From: an uncultured Lachnospiraceae bacterium
Lineage (GTDB): Bacteria; Bacillota; Clostridia; Lachnospirales; Lachnospiraceae
NCBI GenBank assembly: GCA_900317585.1
Contig: ONHG01000008.1
Location: 1-64,000, forward strand
Length of the DNA stretch: 64,000 bases
Direction: 5' to 3'
The first letter of the stretch is position 1. Every line of letters starts with the position of its first letter. Below are positions 11,465-21,126 of this stretch, in pieces. The notes under the pieces are model-generated. The model saw only the letters and a program-made list of their open reading frames with translations. It did no database searches and was not told the DNA's origin. A program made the translations under genes and the position numbers.

Positions 11465-13582
11465 CTACCCCTGCTTTCCTTTCGTCTTTGGAAATTCCAT
11501 CTTAAATTTATACTGTAATCCCTTGATTTCTTTACCGTCCTTCGTGTAAGAAAACTCCTCTATCCTCTCTGGAATCAAATAAGCATCGTAGCTGCCTTTC
11601 TTGCCCTTCAGACCTTTTACAAGTATCTTTTTCCCTTGAAGCAGGCTCTTGACCTGTGTATCGGAAAGTGTTACCCCAAGTGCCTTGCCGACATTCATGC
11701 CACATTTCCCGGTACAATACGCTCCGAATTTTCCCTTGACTACATCAGCACCACACTTCGGGCATTTGCCTAGCACTTCTTGTCCACCCTTGCCTGTGCC
11801 AAACATGGCTTTATGTTCATCACTAACGCTGTGATAGGTCTTTACAAGATCAGTTACCATTGCTTCAATACCTGACATAAACTGTTCTGCAGCAACTTCT
11901 CCTTTGGATACAAGAGTAAGCTCATTCTCCCAGTCAGCGGTCAGTTTCGGAGATTTTACTACATCCGGAAGTATCGTGATCAGCTTCATTCCGTCCTCTG
12001 TCGGGATCATCTGCTTTTTCTCACGTTTCACAAATCCGTCTTTTACCAACTTTTCTATGATATCGGCTCTGGTGGCAGGTGTGCCAAGTCCTTTTCTCTC
12101 CACCTCATCACCCATATCCTCTGCTCCGGCTCGCTCCATTGCCGACAAAAGGGAATCTTCAGTATAATGCTTCGGTGGCTGTGTGAAATGCTCGGAAACC
12201 TTTGTCTGCTCCACTGCAATCATCATGCCCTCACGAAGCTCCGGCAGCTTCTTTTCTTCCTCTGCATCCGATTTATCCTCTGCGGTTTTATAGGAATTTT
12301 TGAAGAAATCCTCAAATTCCTTCCATCCATTTTTCCACACTTCCTTGCCGGATACCTTAAATACAGTATTGTTGCAGGTAATCACTGCCTTTGTGGAATT
12401 ATAAATGTGCTTCTCCCCGGTCGCACACAGCAGACGGTTTGCACAAAGGGAAAGTATCTTCATTTCGCTCTCCGGGATTGCCTTTAAGTCCTGCTTGATG
12501 ATCTCCATGGTAGGAATGATTGCGTGGTGGTCCGTCACTTTCTTGCTGTTCAAAATTCTTTTAATATCTGGATTGAACATGATATTCTGCTCAAATAACA
12601 GAGAATTGAAAATCGCTTCGATCACATTTTTTGCAGTACCTTCCATGTCATCGGAAAGATACTGGCTGTCTGTTCTTGGATAAGTTACTAACTTTTTCTC
12701 ATAAAGGCTCTGCGTATATTCCAATGTCTGCTTGGCAGTAAAACCAAACAGACGGTTTGCATCCCTCTGGAGTGTTGTAAGGTCATAGAGCTTCGGCGGT
12801 GCTACCCACTTTTCTTCCTTTACCACGGAAGTGACAAGAGCCTGTCCGTTTTCACAAGTTTCTGCAATTCTATCTGCTTCCGTTTTATCACTGATATGCT
12901 CTGATACCGCATCCAGACCATTTCCCATGATGTGAGCCATATAATAGGCTTCTTTCTTGAAATTCATGATTTTACTTTCACGATCCACCAGCATGGCAAG
13001 TGTCGGTGTCTGCACTCTGCCAACCTTCAATGCCTTACCGCCATATAATACCGTAAAAAGTCTTGTCCCATTGATACCCACAAGCCAGTCTGCTTCCTGC
13101 CTGCATAATGCTGAATGATACAAGTTATCATAGTCGCTGCCTGGGCGAAGATTATGGAAGCCGTCACGGATAGCACTCTCCTCCATGGAAGAAATCCATA
13201 ACCGCTTCATCGGTTTTCTGCACCCTGCCATGTTGTAGGTCAGGCGAAAGATCAGCTCACCCTCCCTTCCGGCATCGGTTGCACACACAACTGCATCCAC
13301 CCTGTCATCGTGCATGAGTTTTTTCAAAATCTGATACTGTGCTTTCGTATCGCTTTTCACCTCATGCTGCCATTCCTGCGGAATGATTGGAAGGCTCTCA
13401 TAGCTCCATTTCTTCCATGCTTCCTCATAGCTTTCCGGCTGTGCCAGTTCTACCAGATGTCCCACACACCATGATACCAGATACTCATTGCCTTCCAAAT
13501 ATCCGTCCTTACGCTGTGTGGCACCAAGAACTGCCGCAATGCTCTGTGCCACACTCGGCTTCTCTGCAATTACAAGCTCCAT
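11465..13582 (-). CDS. topB: DNA topoisomerase III (type IA), ICE-encoded
   Basis: The 705-residue product is a type IA topoisomerase, which cuts and passes single DNA strands and probably resolves intermediates of ICE replication or transfer. It opens with the Toprim domain (MELVIAEKPSVAQSIA, then ATDAGREGELIFR near residue 105). The active-site motif TYPRTDSQYL, with the catalytic Tyr, is near residue 300. The C-terminus carries a zinc-ribbon CPKCGADVVKGKFGAYC near 625, followed by a basic tail. The length is normal for TopB. The ATG lies 2 nt after the stop of the DUF4366 gene, and its ribosome site GGAGGA is inside that gene's end, so translation is probably coupled. TopB homologues are standard in Tn1549-like ICEs. 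Confidence 0.95.
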   Translation of the reverse strand: MELVIAEKPSVAQSIAAVLGATQRKDGYLEGNEYLVSWCVGHLVELAQPESYEEAWKKWSYESLPIIPQEWQHEVKSDTKAQYQILKKLMHDDRVDAVVCATDAGREGELIFRLTYNMAGCRKPMKRLWISSMEESAIRDGFHNLRPGSDYDNLYHSALCRQEADWLVGINGTRLFTVLYGGKALKVGRVQTPTLAMLVDRESKIMNFKKEAYYMAHIMGNGLDAVSEHISDKTEADRIAETCENGQALVTSVVKEEKWVAPPKLYDLTTLQRDANRLFGFTAKQTLEYTQSLYEKKLVTYPRTDSQYLSDDMEGTAKNVIEAIFNSLLFEQNIMFNPDIKRILNSKKVTDHHAIIPTMEIIKQDLKAIPESEMKILSLCANRLLCATGEKHIYNSTKAVITCNNTVFKVSGKEVWKNGWKEFEDFFKNSYKTAEDKSDAEEEKKLPELREGMMIAVEQTKVSEHFTQPPKHYTEDSLLSAMERAGAEDMGDEVERKGLGTPATRADIIEKLVKDGFVKREKKQMIPTEDGMKLITILPDVVKSPKLTADWENELTLVSKGEVAAEQFMSGIEAMVTDLVKTYHSVSDEHKAMFGTGKGGQEVLGKCPKCGADVVKGKFGAYCTGKCGMNVGKALGVTLSDTQVKSLLQGKKILVKGLKGKKGSYDAYLIPERIEEFSYTKDGKEIKGLQYKFKMEFPKTKGKQG

Positions 13583-13584
13583 CT

Positions 13585-15339
13585 CTATTCCTCCCCATTT
13601 TCTTCATCATTCTCGTTGTTGTTATCTTCATTGTCATTCTCGTCTGTGTCTACTGATTCTGTATCATCACCACCATTTATGAATGCTTCGTCGGAATCCT
13701 GCTCGGTTTCTTCCTCGTCATCATAATCGTAGTCCTCGTCAAGCTCGTCCTCATCTTCATCCTCATCAATGAAGTTTTCCTTTTTCTTCTTGGATTTCAC
13801 AACATATACCACTCCGATCACAGCTACCGCAGCAATGCCCATTAAAATATATGTAAAGCCGGAACCATCTGCTTTTGCGGTATCCTCTTTCGGCTCACTT
13901 GTATCTTCCGTGCTATCTTCGGTGCTGTCCTCAACACTTTCTGCTCCCTGTGTTTTATCTCCTGTGGTATCAGCATTATTGTTTGATAATGCGCTGTCTT
14001 TGGTAGGGATTGCAGATTCCAATGCCGCTGAATTTTTCGGAAGTGTCTCGCTGTTATCCGTTGTGGTATTCAGCAGGTCGTTTTCACTGACTTCTGTAAG
14101 GAAATACACCTTTTCATCTTCCCCATCGCGATCAATCACAAGATAAAATACCTTTTCTGATGCAGTCTGGATTGTGTAAAATTCCTTGCCTTTTTCTGTG
14201 GTCTGGCTGTCACTGCTCTGGTCTGCATCCTTAGAAGTATCTCCCGTACTTGGAGATTGCTTTGCTGTTGCGGAACTGCTTGAAGTTGTTCCACTGCCTG
14301 TCTGGGAAACTGTATTTCCATTCACATCCGTTTTCGTATGCTCCGTAACCTGTGCGGTTGCAGAGCTTGGCTTGGTTGCAGACGCATCCACCGGGAGCTG
14401 CTGTGCCGGATCTTTTTCACTGCTGTCCTTATTCTCCGGATCGGTGTAATACGGATTGGCTGTTTTATAGATTTCAGAGGTATTTCCTGCATTATCCATG
14501 GCAGAAATCGTGAAATACTGATACCCTGCATCGAACTGTTGCAGACGGATATTCAAGGCTCCATTCGTATGCTCTGTAAACTCATAGCCATTGACATAAA
14601 TTGCCTTGATACCGGAATCCGTATCATGTGCCTGAATGCTCAAAAGACCGTCGCTAACTGCCGCATTTAAGGTAGGCTTGGTAAAATCAAAACACTTGAT
14701 ATAACGGTTTTTCTCGTAGGTCTTGCCCTTCTGGTCTGTGACCTGCACATAAATGGTGCTGTTCTCGGAAATCTCTATGTACATATCCTCGGTAATATCC
14801 GTCCAGCTTCCATTCTGTCCGACTTTTGCCTTTACTGTCTGAATGGTAAAATTACCGGAAACTATCGTATCTTCCACCTTGACAGTTACCTTAGTGGTAT
14901 CATTATGCCATCCAGACGGTGTATTGATTGTGATTTTTACACTCGGATTGATATAGGCACATTCCTTGTAATCCTTTGCACACACCTCACAATCTTCATC
15001 TACTGCATACTGACTGCATTTTTCCTTGCAGGTGCATTTTGCGGCAGGCTGTGTCTCCTCAGTTGTGCCTTCTGTGGAATTTTCTGTTGTATTCTCCGTG
15101 GACTGCTCTGTATGATTTTCTCCACTACCGGAACTGTCCTTATTATCATTACCGGACGCTGTACTTTCTGCACTGCCTTCCTCTGCCGCACTCTCTGTTT
15201 TCTGCTCTGCACTATCCTCCGCATGAACCTCTATTGTGTTTGTCCTGTTGGCAAAAAATGCCCCCATCGGCATACAAAAAAGCATTGCCGACAGCATAAG
15301 GGACACAACTGCCCTAGCCGATAATCTCCTGTTTTTCAT
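13585..15339 (-). CDS. DUF4366-type secreted, membrane-anchored ICE protein
   Basis: The start is the ATG at 15339, with GGAGG 9 nt upstream, giving 584 residues. The order is: a basic signal peptide with hydrophobic core AVVSLMLSAMLFCMP, a Ser/Thr/Glu-rich low-complexity linker, a Cys cluster (CTCKEKC and CEVCAKDYKEC near 115-135), Ig-like beta domains (to about 300), a second Ser/Thr-rich linker, then a membrane helix FTYILMGIAAVAVIGVVYVV near residue 500 and a very acidic cytoplasmic tail. This fits DUF4366 proteins found next to DUF4315 in Tn1549-like ICEs, probably exposed at the cell surface during mating. It overlaps the end of the DUF4315 gene by 26 nt. Whether it acts in adhesion or exclusion is not known. 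Confidence 0.85.
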   Translation of the reverse strand: MKNRRLSARAVVSLMLSAMLFCMPMGAFFANRTNTIEVHAEDSAEQKTESAAEEGSAESTASGNDNKDSSGSGENHTEQSTENTTENSTEGTTEETQPAAKCTCKEKCSQYAVDEDCEVCAKDYKECAYINPSVKITINTPSGWHNDTTKVTVKVEDTIVSGNFTIQTVKAKVGQNGSWTDITEDMYIEISENSTIYVQVTDQKGKTYEKNRYIKCFDFTKPTLNAAVSDGLLSIQAHDTDSGIKAIYVNGYEFTEHTNGALNIRLQQFDAGYQYFTISAMDNAGNTSEIYKTANPYYTDPENKDSSEKDPAQQLPVDASATKPSSATAQVTEHTKTDVNGNTVSQTGSGTTSSSSATAKQSPSTGDTSKDADQSSDSQTTEKGKEFYTIQTASEKVFYLVIDRDGEDEKVYFLTEVSENDLLNTTTDNSETLPKNSAALESAIPTKDSALSNNNADTTGDKTQGAESVEDSTEDSTEDTSEPKEDTAKADGSGFTYILMGIAAVAVIGVVYVVKSKKKKENFIDEDEDEDELDEDYDYDDEEETEQDSDEAFINGGDDTESVDTDENDNEDNNNENDEENGEE

Positions 15340-15577
15340 TGGTCGAACCCTCCTTTTCCTGTTCCCGTTTTTGTAATAAATTTCTGACTTCATCCTCACT
15401 GAGCTTATTTAACATCTGCAAACGCTCAGATGAGATTTTATATTTACGAATGATCTTCATGGCTTCGGCATCCTCCGCCATCTGTTTCTGCTCTGCAAGG
15501 TCTTTTTCCTTTGCCTGTAGCTGTGCTATCTGTTCTCTGACCTTTTTAAGCTGTGAATTGATTCTCTCTACTGACAA
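15314..15577 (-). CDS. DUF4315 family protein
   Basis: This is an 87-residue coiled-coil protein starting at a TTG with GGAGG 8 nt upstream. It begins MSVERINSQLKKVREQIAQL and is heptad-like through about residue 45, followed by KISSERLQMLNKLSEDEVRNLL, the signature of DUF4315. The family occurs between the NlpC/P60 hydrolase gene and the DUF4366 gene in Tn1549-type elements, as here. It overlaps the downstream gene by 26 nt. It has no membrane segment, so it probably acts in the cytoplasm, perhaps as an adaptor; no activity is established. Confidence 0.85.
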   Translation of the reverse strand: MSVERINSQLKKVREQIAQLQAKEKDLAEQKQMAEDAEAMKIIRKYKISSERLQMLNKLSEDEVRNLLQKREQEKEGSTNEKQEIIG

Positions 15578-15595
15578 AAATAATTCCTCCCTTCG

Positions 15596-18286
15596 CTAAT
15601 TCAATCTTCCAAAACCATAGAAATGGCTCTGCCAGTAAGAAGTATTGATTGAGGCGTACTGAATTGGATCGCCGCAATGCACCATCGTACCATTACCACA
15701 GTAGATACCGACATGCGTAACCGGACGTCCTGCATTATAGGTTCCGGTAAAAAAGATAATGTCTCCTGCCTTTGCGTCTGCCGCTGATACCGGAGTACAT
15801 TGGTCATAAATGCCCTGTGCGGTGGTTCTTGGCAGGTTATGTACACCGCTGTTTGTAAATACCCAACATACAAAGCCTGAACAATCAAAACTTGCCGGAG
15901 CTGTTCCTCCAAAGGTGTATGGCATTCCCAGATACCTGTTTGCTTCCCGCATAAGCGTCTGCACCGTTGCATCGTCATAGGACTCCGGTGGTATCACATT
16001 GCCGGTTCCTCCTCCGGTGCCGCCCGGTGTTTCTCCATAAATGGTCTGCTCTCCTGCTTCAAAGTAAAATAACGGGTTATAATACTCCCCGTTATACAAA
16101 CACTCGATATGAAGGTGGCTTCCGGTACTACTTCCTGTATTTCCGCTTTTGCCTATATCGTCACCCTTTTTGACACTCTGTCCTGCGGACACATTTAAGC
16201 TATCCATGTGGGCATATTTTGTGGTATATCCCTTACTGTCCGTAATCACCACATAATTCCCATAATAGGAATCGTAAGCCGCTTCCATAACTGTTCCGTC
16301 ATGTGCTGCATGTACCATGGTTCCGGTCGGTACTGCTATATCAACACCCCTGTGAAGCTCCTCGTCTCCGGTGTTTGGATTTTTCCGGTAGCCATAATAA
16401 CTGCTGATATAGTAATACCAGTAATAATCAACCGGAGAAGCAAAGACCTGTAAGCCGCCTTTTGTCTCCGTATAGGCTCCAAAAATTTCCGTCTGTTCAC
16501 TGTCCATGCGTCCGGCTACAATGCTCTCAAGCGGTGTGACCGTAAGTGTGACACGAAGAATTGTTACGGTATATTCTTCTTCCTCCTCATACTCGTATTC
16601 CTCGGTACGGGTAGTCCCGTCCGGATTTGTTACTATTCTGGTTCCGGTCTTTGTGACTGTCCTTGTCCGTGTTTCCTCTACTTCCTCGGTAGTGAGTGAA
16701 TACATGGCATCAAATAATTCCTGAATCTCACTCTCTATTCCTGCGGCAGTAAATTCCGTATGGACTGCGGAAAGATAACTGATCAGTGTGTACGGATCAT
16801 GCCCGATTGCACCAAGGTTATAATCGTATTCATCATATCCCGGATAATCAGTTTCAATCCGGTCAATCTTATTTTGCAGTTCCATTTCCTTTTCTGTAAA
16901 AGATAAATCTGCTGCATCAATCTCTGCCGGAAGGCTAAGATATGTGCTTGCCATCGTTGTTGTCACAGTTCCGGTAAACATGGAACCGCAGCTTGATAGC
17001 GCCGACATGATCATAATGAGCAGAAGTGCAAAAATACCCACTGTGATAATCAGTGTTTTATTTTTCGTGGCAATTTCCTGTAACTTCTTTGCAATCCCGG
17101 TTGCAGCATTGGCTGTCTTTGTAAATGTTTCCTTTGCAGTCTTGGCTTCTGCTCCTGCCCGCCTTGCCTTGGCATACTCACGCTTGATACGCTGTTTCTG
17201 TAGCTGCCTTTGCAACTGCTTCTTTGGACTGTTGCCCTTTAGATGTGGATTTTCACTGATGAATTTCTCATACTCCAGCTTCATATCCGCTGTGACCTGT
17301 TTTTTCTGCAATCGCTCTAATCGGTCACGCTTTCTCTGTGCCTTGCTCTTGCGGTGATATTTCATGTAATGGTAAACATCTTCTGCACGCTGTTCTGTCT
17401 TATGTGCACCCTCCACAGCAGAATTATCCTTTTCTGTCTCTGCAATCTTTCGATGCACAAAATACATATTTTCGGTCTGGAGTTTGTGAACCGCAGCTTT
17501 TCCAAGTCCGTCAGGCTTGAATGGCTTCTCCACTTCCACCGGAACCACCACGTACTTTGCTTTTCCGGTCTGTTCATCAAAGACACGTTTCATCTCATAC
17601 TGCCGCTTTTTCGGCATCTTGTCCTTTGCTTTCTGTAACTTCTGACGACTCTTTTCCGACTTATCAAAAGCCTTCTGTACTTTTTTGTCGGTAAATTCTT
17701 CCGCCTGTCCCTGCGAAAATGTGGCATCCTTTGTCTGGAAATCTCCATAATCGGACTGCTTTGTATTTTCTGACTTCGCACGCTCTCTGTGTGCGTGTTC
17801 TCTCTGCACACGCCCTTTGTGATATTTTCCTTTTTCCTCAGACCGTTGGTAGGTGTCCCTGACATGAACCTCATTTTCCATCGTGCTGTCAGAATCCCCC
17901 GGCTGTTCCTCCTGCATGAAACTGTTTTCCTTTAAGAATGCCTTTTCCGCATCGGCTTCTGACTTCTGGACATTGTGACCAGAAGTGTTCTGTTGCTGTT
18001 GCAACTGACGGTAATATTTCTTTTTATTGCCCGTTTTTCTCTCTGCTCCAGTTTCCGACTTTTGGACATTGTGACCAGAAGTTACATTTTTTGTATCACT
18101 GCCATGGTTCGCATCCCGTGGCAGATTGCTCACAGGCTTCTCATTGGCATGAAAATGATTTTCCGTAGGAAAGGTGTTATCCTGCCTGTGTTCTGTGTGT
18201 TTTGCTCCAGTCACTTCCTTATCCTTGGAAAATGTCTCTTTTTCTAATGCCTTTACTGCCTGCTTCTTCTGTCTTTTTTCTGCCAT
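15596..18286 (-). CDS. CD1108-type conjugal wall hydrolase with M23 and NlpC/P60 domains
   Basis: The 896-residue protein probably opens the peptidoglycan for the mating channel (VirB1-like role). The N-terminal 400 residues are highly charged and lie in the cytoplasm. A membrane helix TLIITVGIFALLLIMIM follows near 415. Outside are an M23 (LytM) endopeptidase domain near 640-740 (HRGVDIA and HLHIE supply zinc ligands) and an NlpC/P60 domain from about 785 with catalytic Cys in FDCSGFVC and His in VTHVGIY. The ATG is one base after the VirB4 stop, with GGAGG inside the VirB4 end. The charged region carries two copies of SGHNVQK, encoded by the 25-bp palindrome that recurs in this ICE, 96 nt apart and both in frame. 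Confidence 0.93.
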   Translation of the reverse strand: MAEKRQKKQAVKALEKETFSKDKEVTGAKHTEHRQDNTFPTENHFHANEKPVSNLPRDANHGSDTKNVTSGHNVQKSETGAERKTGNKKKYYRQLQQQQNTSGHNVQKSEADAEKAFLKENSFMQEEQPGDSDSTMENEVHVRDTYQRSEEKGKYHKGRVQREHAHRERAKSENTKQSDYGDFQTKDATFSQGQAEEFTDKKVQKAFDKSEKSRQKLQKAKDKMPKKRQYEMKRVFDEQTGKAKYVVVPVEVEKPFKPDGLGKAAVHKLQTENMYFVHRKIAETEKDNSAVEGAHKTEQRAEDVYHYMKYHRKSKAQRKRDRLERLQKKQVTADMKLEYEKFISENPHLKGNSPKKQLQRQLQKQRIKREYAKARRAGAEAKTAKETFTKTANAATGIAKKLQEIATKNKTLIITVGIFALLLIMIMSALSSCGSMFTGTVTTTMASTYLSLPAEIDAADLSFTEKEMELQNKIDRIETDYPGYDEYDYNLGAIGHDPYTLISYLSAVHTEFTAAGIESEIQELFDAMYSLTTEEVEETRTRTVTKTGTRIVTNPDGTTRTEEYEYEEEEEYTVTILRVTLTVTPLESIVAGRMDSEQTEIFGAYTETKGGLQVFASPVDYYWYYYISSYYGYRKNPNTGDEELHRGVDIAVPTGTMVHAAHDGTVMEAAYDSYYGNYVVITDSKGYTTKYAHMDSLNVSAGQSVKKGDDIGKSGNTGSSTGSHLHIECLYNGEYYNPLFYFEAGEQTIYGETPGGTGGGTGNVIPPESYDDATVQTLMREANRYLGMPYTFGGTAPASFDCSGFVCWVFTNSGVHNLPRTTAQGIYDQCTPVSAADAKAGDIIFFTGTYNAGRPVTHVGIYCGNGTMVHCGDPIQYASINTSYWQSHFYGFGRLN
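17962..17986. repeat. ICE palindrome copy A (inside the wall hydrolase gene)
   Basis: ACTTCTGG-N9-CCAGAAGT is a perfect 8-bp inverted repeat, with spacer ACATTGTGA on the plus strand. It encodes TSGHNVQK in frame on the minus strand. Confidence 0.8.
18058..18082. repeat. ICE palindrome copy B (inside the wall hydrolase gene)
   Basis: It is the same 25-bp unit with one arm change (ACTTTTGG). It lies 96 nt from copy A in the same orientation and again encodes TSGHNVQK. Confidence 0.75.
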
Positions 18287-18287
18287 T

Positions 18288-20759
18288 TTATACTGCGTCC
18301 TCCTTCTGCACCGATTCCTCCGGCTTGGTATTCATAATTCTGTAAGTCTTGGTGTCTGTCGGATATTTGTCTACAAATGGAATTACCACATTGTCAAACA
18401 GTATCAGACCACTTCCCGGCTCGGAGTTGGTGACATAGGAAAGCTGCTTATCAGAAAGTCCCAGTTTATCAGCGAGAATTGCCTGATCTTTGGCATTCTG
18501 ATTTAACAGATACACAAAATCGCTGTTACCCAAAATACCTTCAATCTCCTCAGAACGGAGAAAATCGCCCACGTTCTGCGTCAAACCTGTCGGAATACCG
18601 CCCCATTTTCTGAAACGCTTCCAGATTTCCACGGAATAAATAGCTGTCTGCTTCTCCTTCAGAAGAAGGTGGAACTCATCACAGTAATAACGGGTAGCAA
18701 TCTTTCGCTCCCTGTTCTGCGATACCCTGTTCCAAACCGCATCCTGCACGATCAACATTCCAAGTTCCTTTAACTGATTTCCCAAGTCTCTGATGTCAAA
18801 GCACATGATACGATTGCCGCTGTCTACGTTGGTATGGTGGTTGAAGTAATTCTGGGAACCATGCACATACAGCACAAGGCTGTTTGCGATACGCTCCGCC
18901 TTTGGATTTTTGTGTGCTAACAGGGCATCATATAAATCTTCCAGCAGCGGCATATTCTCTGGCACCGGATTTTCAAAATACTTATCATAAATATGACGGA
19001 TACACTCGTCGATGATACCTTTTTCATCATTCTGCAATCCGTCCTTGCCTCCTGCAATCAGGTCACACAGAGTAATAATAAAATCGGATTTCAGCTTTAA
19101 CGCTTCCTTATCCCCTTTATGGCTTAACTGTATATCCATAGGGTTCAGATAGTCTTTGGAATTGGTGGCAAGTTTTACCACCTGTCCATGTAGTGCTGCC
19201 ACAAGAGCAAAATACTCTCCCTCCGGATCGCAGATGATAATATCGTCCTTTGTGATAAGAAAACAGCTTAAAATCTCACGCTTTGCACTAAAACTCTTAC
19301 CACTTCCGGGTGTTCCTAAGATAACTCCGTTTGGTGTACGGAGCCTTTTGCGGTCTGCCATGATCATGTTGTTGCTGAGTGCATTTAACCCGTAATAGAT
19401 TGCCGGAGCAGGCATAAATAATTCCTGTGTGCAGAATGGTACTAAGATTGCGGTACTCTTTGTGGAAAGGGTACGCTCAATTCCGGTTTCATTACACCCA
19501 ATCGGTGCAGATGCCATAAGGCCCTGCTCCTGTAAATACTGTAAACATCTAAGATCACAGTTTGCCTGCTGAATAATACCGGACACCCTCTGCATTAAGC
19601 TCTCCAGTTCCCGCTTGGTTCTGCCATAACAGGTAATAAGGAATGTCATGTTGATCATCTTCTGGTTGCTCGTATTCAAATCATCGAGAAATTCCAGCGT
19701 GTCCTTTTCATAAGTCACGATGTCTGTTGGAAGAATATCCATATCGTAGCCACTTCGGACTGCCTTTTTCTGTTCCTCAATCTTCATTTTCTGGATATTG
19801 GAAATGACCGCTTTTAACTTCTTGATTGCCTTTACCGGATCTTCCGTCTGCATGTGCATGGAGATAGTAAGGTTGGCATCAATATCAAGAAGCTGCTTGA
19901 TCAGCTCGTCCGTAAATTTCGGTGCGATAATATCCAGATAGGATACACAGCCATACATATTTCCCGACTTAAAGCGGTTCGGATAGCGGAAATCAAATCC
20001 CGGCGGTGCAATATAGTCCTTGACAGACTTGCCGGATTCTGCCAGATCCTTAAACGAAAAACGGAAAGGCTCCATGGTATCCTGATTAAAATATTCATGC
20101 AGGATGCGCAGTCTTTCCTTTCCGTCCAGTCCCCTCGCAAGGGTTCCTATGTTATTTAAGTTCCGTATAACATCTTTCTCGATGTTATTAAGGCGGCTTT
20201 TGGCTTCCTTATAGCCGTTGCTCTCCACACCAAAAATCAGATATTTTGACTTGATGATGCCGTTATTTCCCTTTGCCGCCTGTTTCTTTAACATCTCCGT
20301 GTATTCCTCACGGATGTCGTTAAAATCATCCTCCTGCCATGGAATATCAAACTGTTCTGTAAGCACCTGCTCATTAACCTGCCGGTTGAATAACACCAGT
20401 TCAAATTTCACAGACGGATCAAAATAATTGATGAGCTTACTGTACTGTGCCAGTATATCCGCCTGCTCATCCACTTCCAGAAGCGAATAGTTTATATCAA
20501 AAAATTCCACCATCTTTGTATAATAACGGTGGCTGACCTGACAGATGCCGTCACGGAACATTTTTTCAAAAGTAATCGTCTTTTGTGCGGTAGTAGGCTT
20601 TTCTTTCTCTTTGCCCTTGCCGGATAAAATATGCTTTAATTCCATAAGACGCTTTTTCTCTGAAAAAGTAAGACCACCACTTTTGCTGTTATTTCTGCTA
20701 TTGCCCTGATAACTGCTTTTTCTGTGTTTTTCCGGTTCTGCCTTTTGCTTTTTCTTCAA
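18288..20759 (-). CDS. virB4: VirB4-family conjugation ATPase
   Basis: The 823-residue product is the VirB4/TraE ATPase that powers assembly of and transport through the type IV secretion channel. It starts at a TTG with GGAGG 9 nt upstream. The Walker A box GTPGSGKSFSAKRE lies near residue 483, the following strand IIICDPEGEYFAL is typical of the family, and the Walker B region is YYCDEFHLLL near 693. The C-terminal motif GLTQNVGDFL is also family-typical. Its start overlaps the end of the PrgI gene by 62 nt, and its stop is one base from the ATG of the wall hydrolase, so the three are tightly coupled. No predicted membrane segments; PrgI presumably anchors it. Confidence 0.95.
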   Translation of the reverse strand: MKKKQKAEPEKHRKSSYQGNSRNNSKSGGLTFSEKKRLMELKHILSGKGKEKEKPTTAQKTITFEKMFRDGICQVSHRYYTKMVEFFDINYSLLEVDEQADILAQYSKLINYFDPSVKFELVLFNRQVNEQVLTEQFDIPWQEDDFNDIREEYTEMLKKQAAKGNNGIIKSKYLIFGVESNGYKEAKSRLNNIEKDVIRNLNNIGTLARGLDGKERLRILHEYFNQDTMEPFRFSFKDLAESGKSVKDYIAPPGFDFRYPNRFKSGNMYGCVSYLDIIAPKFTDELIKQLLDIDANLTISMHMQTEDPVKAIKKLKAVISNIQKMKIEEQKKAVRSGYDMDILPTDIVTYEKDTLEFLDDLNTSNQKMINMTFLITCYGRTKRELESLMQRVSGIIQQANCDLRCLQYLQEQGLMASAPIGCNETGIERTLSTKSTAILVPFCTQELFMPAPAIYYGLNALSNNMIMADRKRLRTPNGVILGTPGSGKSFSAKREILSCFLITKDDIIICDPEGEYFALVAALHGQVVKLATNSKDYLNPMDIQLSHKGDKEALKLKSDFIITLCDLIAGGKDGLQNDEKGIIDECIRHIYDKYFENPVPENMPLLEDLYDALLAHKNPKAERIANSLVLYVHGSQNYFNHHTNVDSGNRIMCFDIRDLGNQLKELGMLIVQDAVWNRVSQNRERKIATRYYCDEFHLLLKEKQTAIYSVEIWKRFRKWGGIPTGLTQNVGDFLRSEEIEGILGNSDFVYLLNQNAKDQAILADKLGLSDKQLSYVTNSEPGSGLILFDNVVIPFVDKYPTDTKTYRIMNTKPEESVQKEDAV

Positions 20760-21114
20760 GATAACGAACCTCCCTTCGTAATTTTTCTTTTTCTTCCAAC
20801 TGCTTGTATAAGTTCTCTGACCGGTATGGTCTTATGCCCGGTGTGAGTATCTTCTGCCGGAGCATAAAATACAAAATCTTCTCCGCCGGAAACCCGTTTT
20901 TCTCATACATCGCAAAAAAGAAGAACGGAAGCATTGCTCCCATCATAAGAAGTGATGCGGCTGATGTTCCGATCAGTCCCTTGGTTAAAAAATACAAGGG
21001 TATCCCGGCTACTGCCGCACCGCTGAAACAGATGATCTGTCTCTTTGTCAAGTTCAGTGCCACTTTTGTCTTGATACCGGACAAATCCTTTGGCACCTGC
21101 ACAGATATTGCCAT
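20698..21114 (-). CDS. prgI: PrgI family (VirB3-like) conjugation membrane protein
   Basis: The 138-residue protein begins MAISVQVPKDLSGIKTKV, the standard PrgI opening. Two membrane helices follow (residues about 29-46 and 52-70: ICFSGAAVAGIPLYF and AASLLMMGAMLPFFFFA), then GFPAEKILYFMLRQKIL and a long basic helix. PrgI works next to VirB4 in Gram-positive conjugation and resembles VirB3. The ribosome site GGGAGG precedes the ATG. The C-terminal 20 codons overlap the start of virB4. Confidence 0.92.
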   Translation of the reverse strand: MAISVQVPKDLSGIKTKVALNLTKRQIICFSGAAVAGIPLYFLTKGLIGTSAASLLMMGAMLPFFFFAMYEKNGFPAEKILYFMLRQKILTPGIRPYRSENLYKQLEEKEKLRREVRYLEEKAKGRTGKTQKKQLSGQ

Positions 21115-21126
21115 GTCGTTCCTCCC

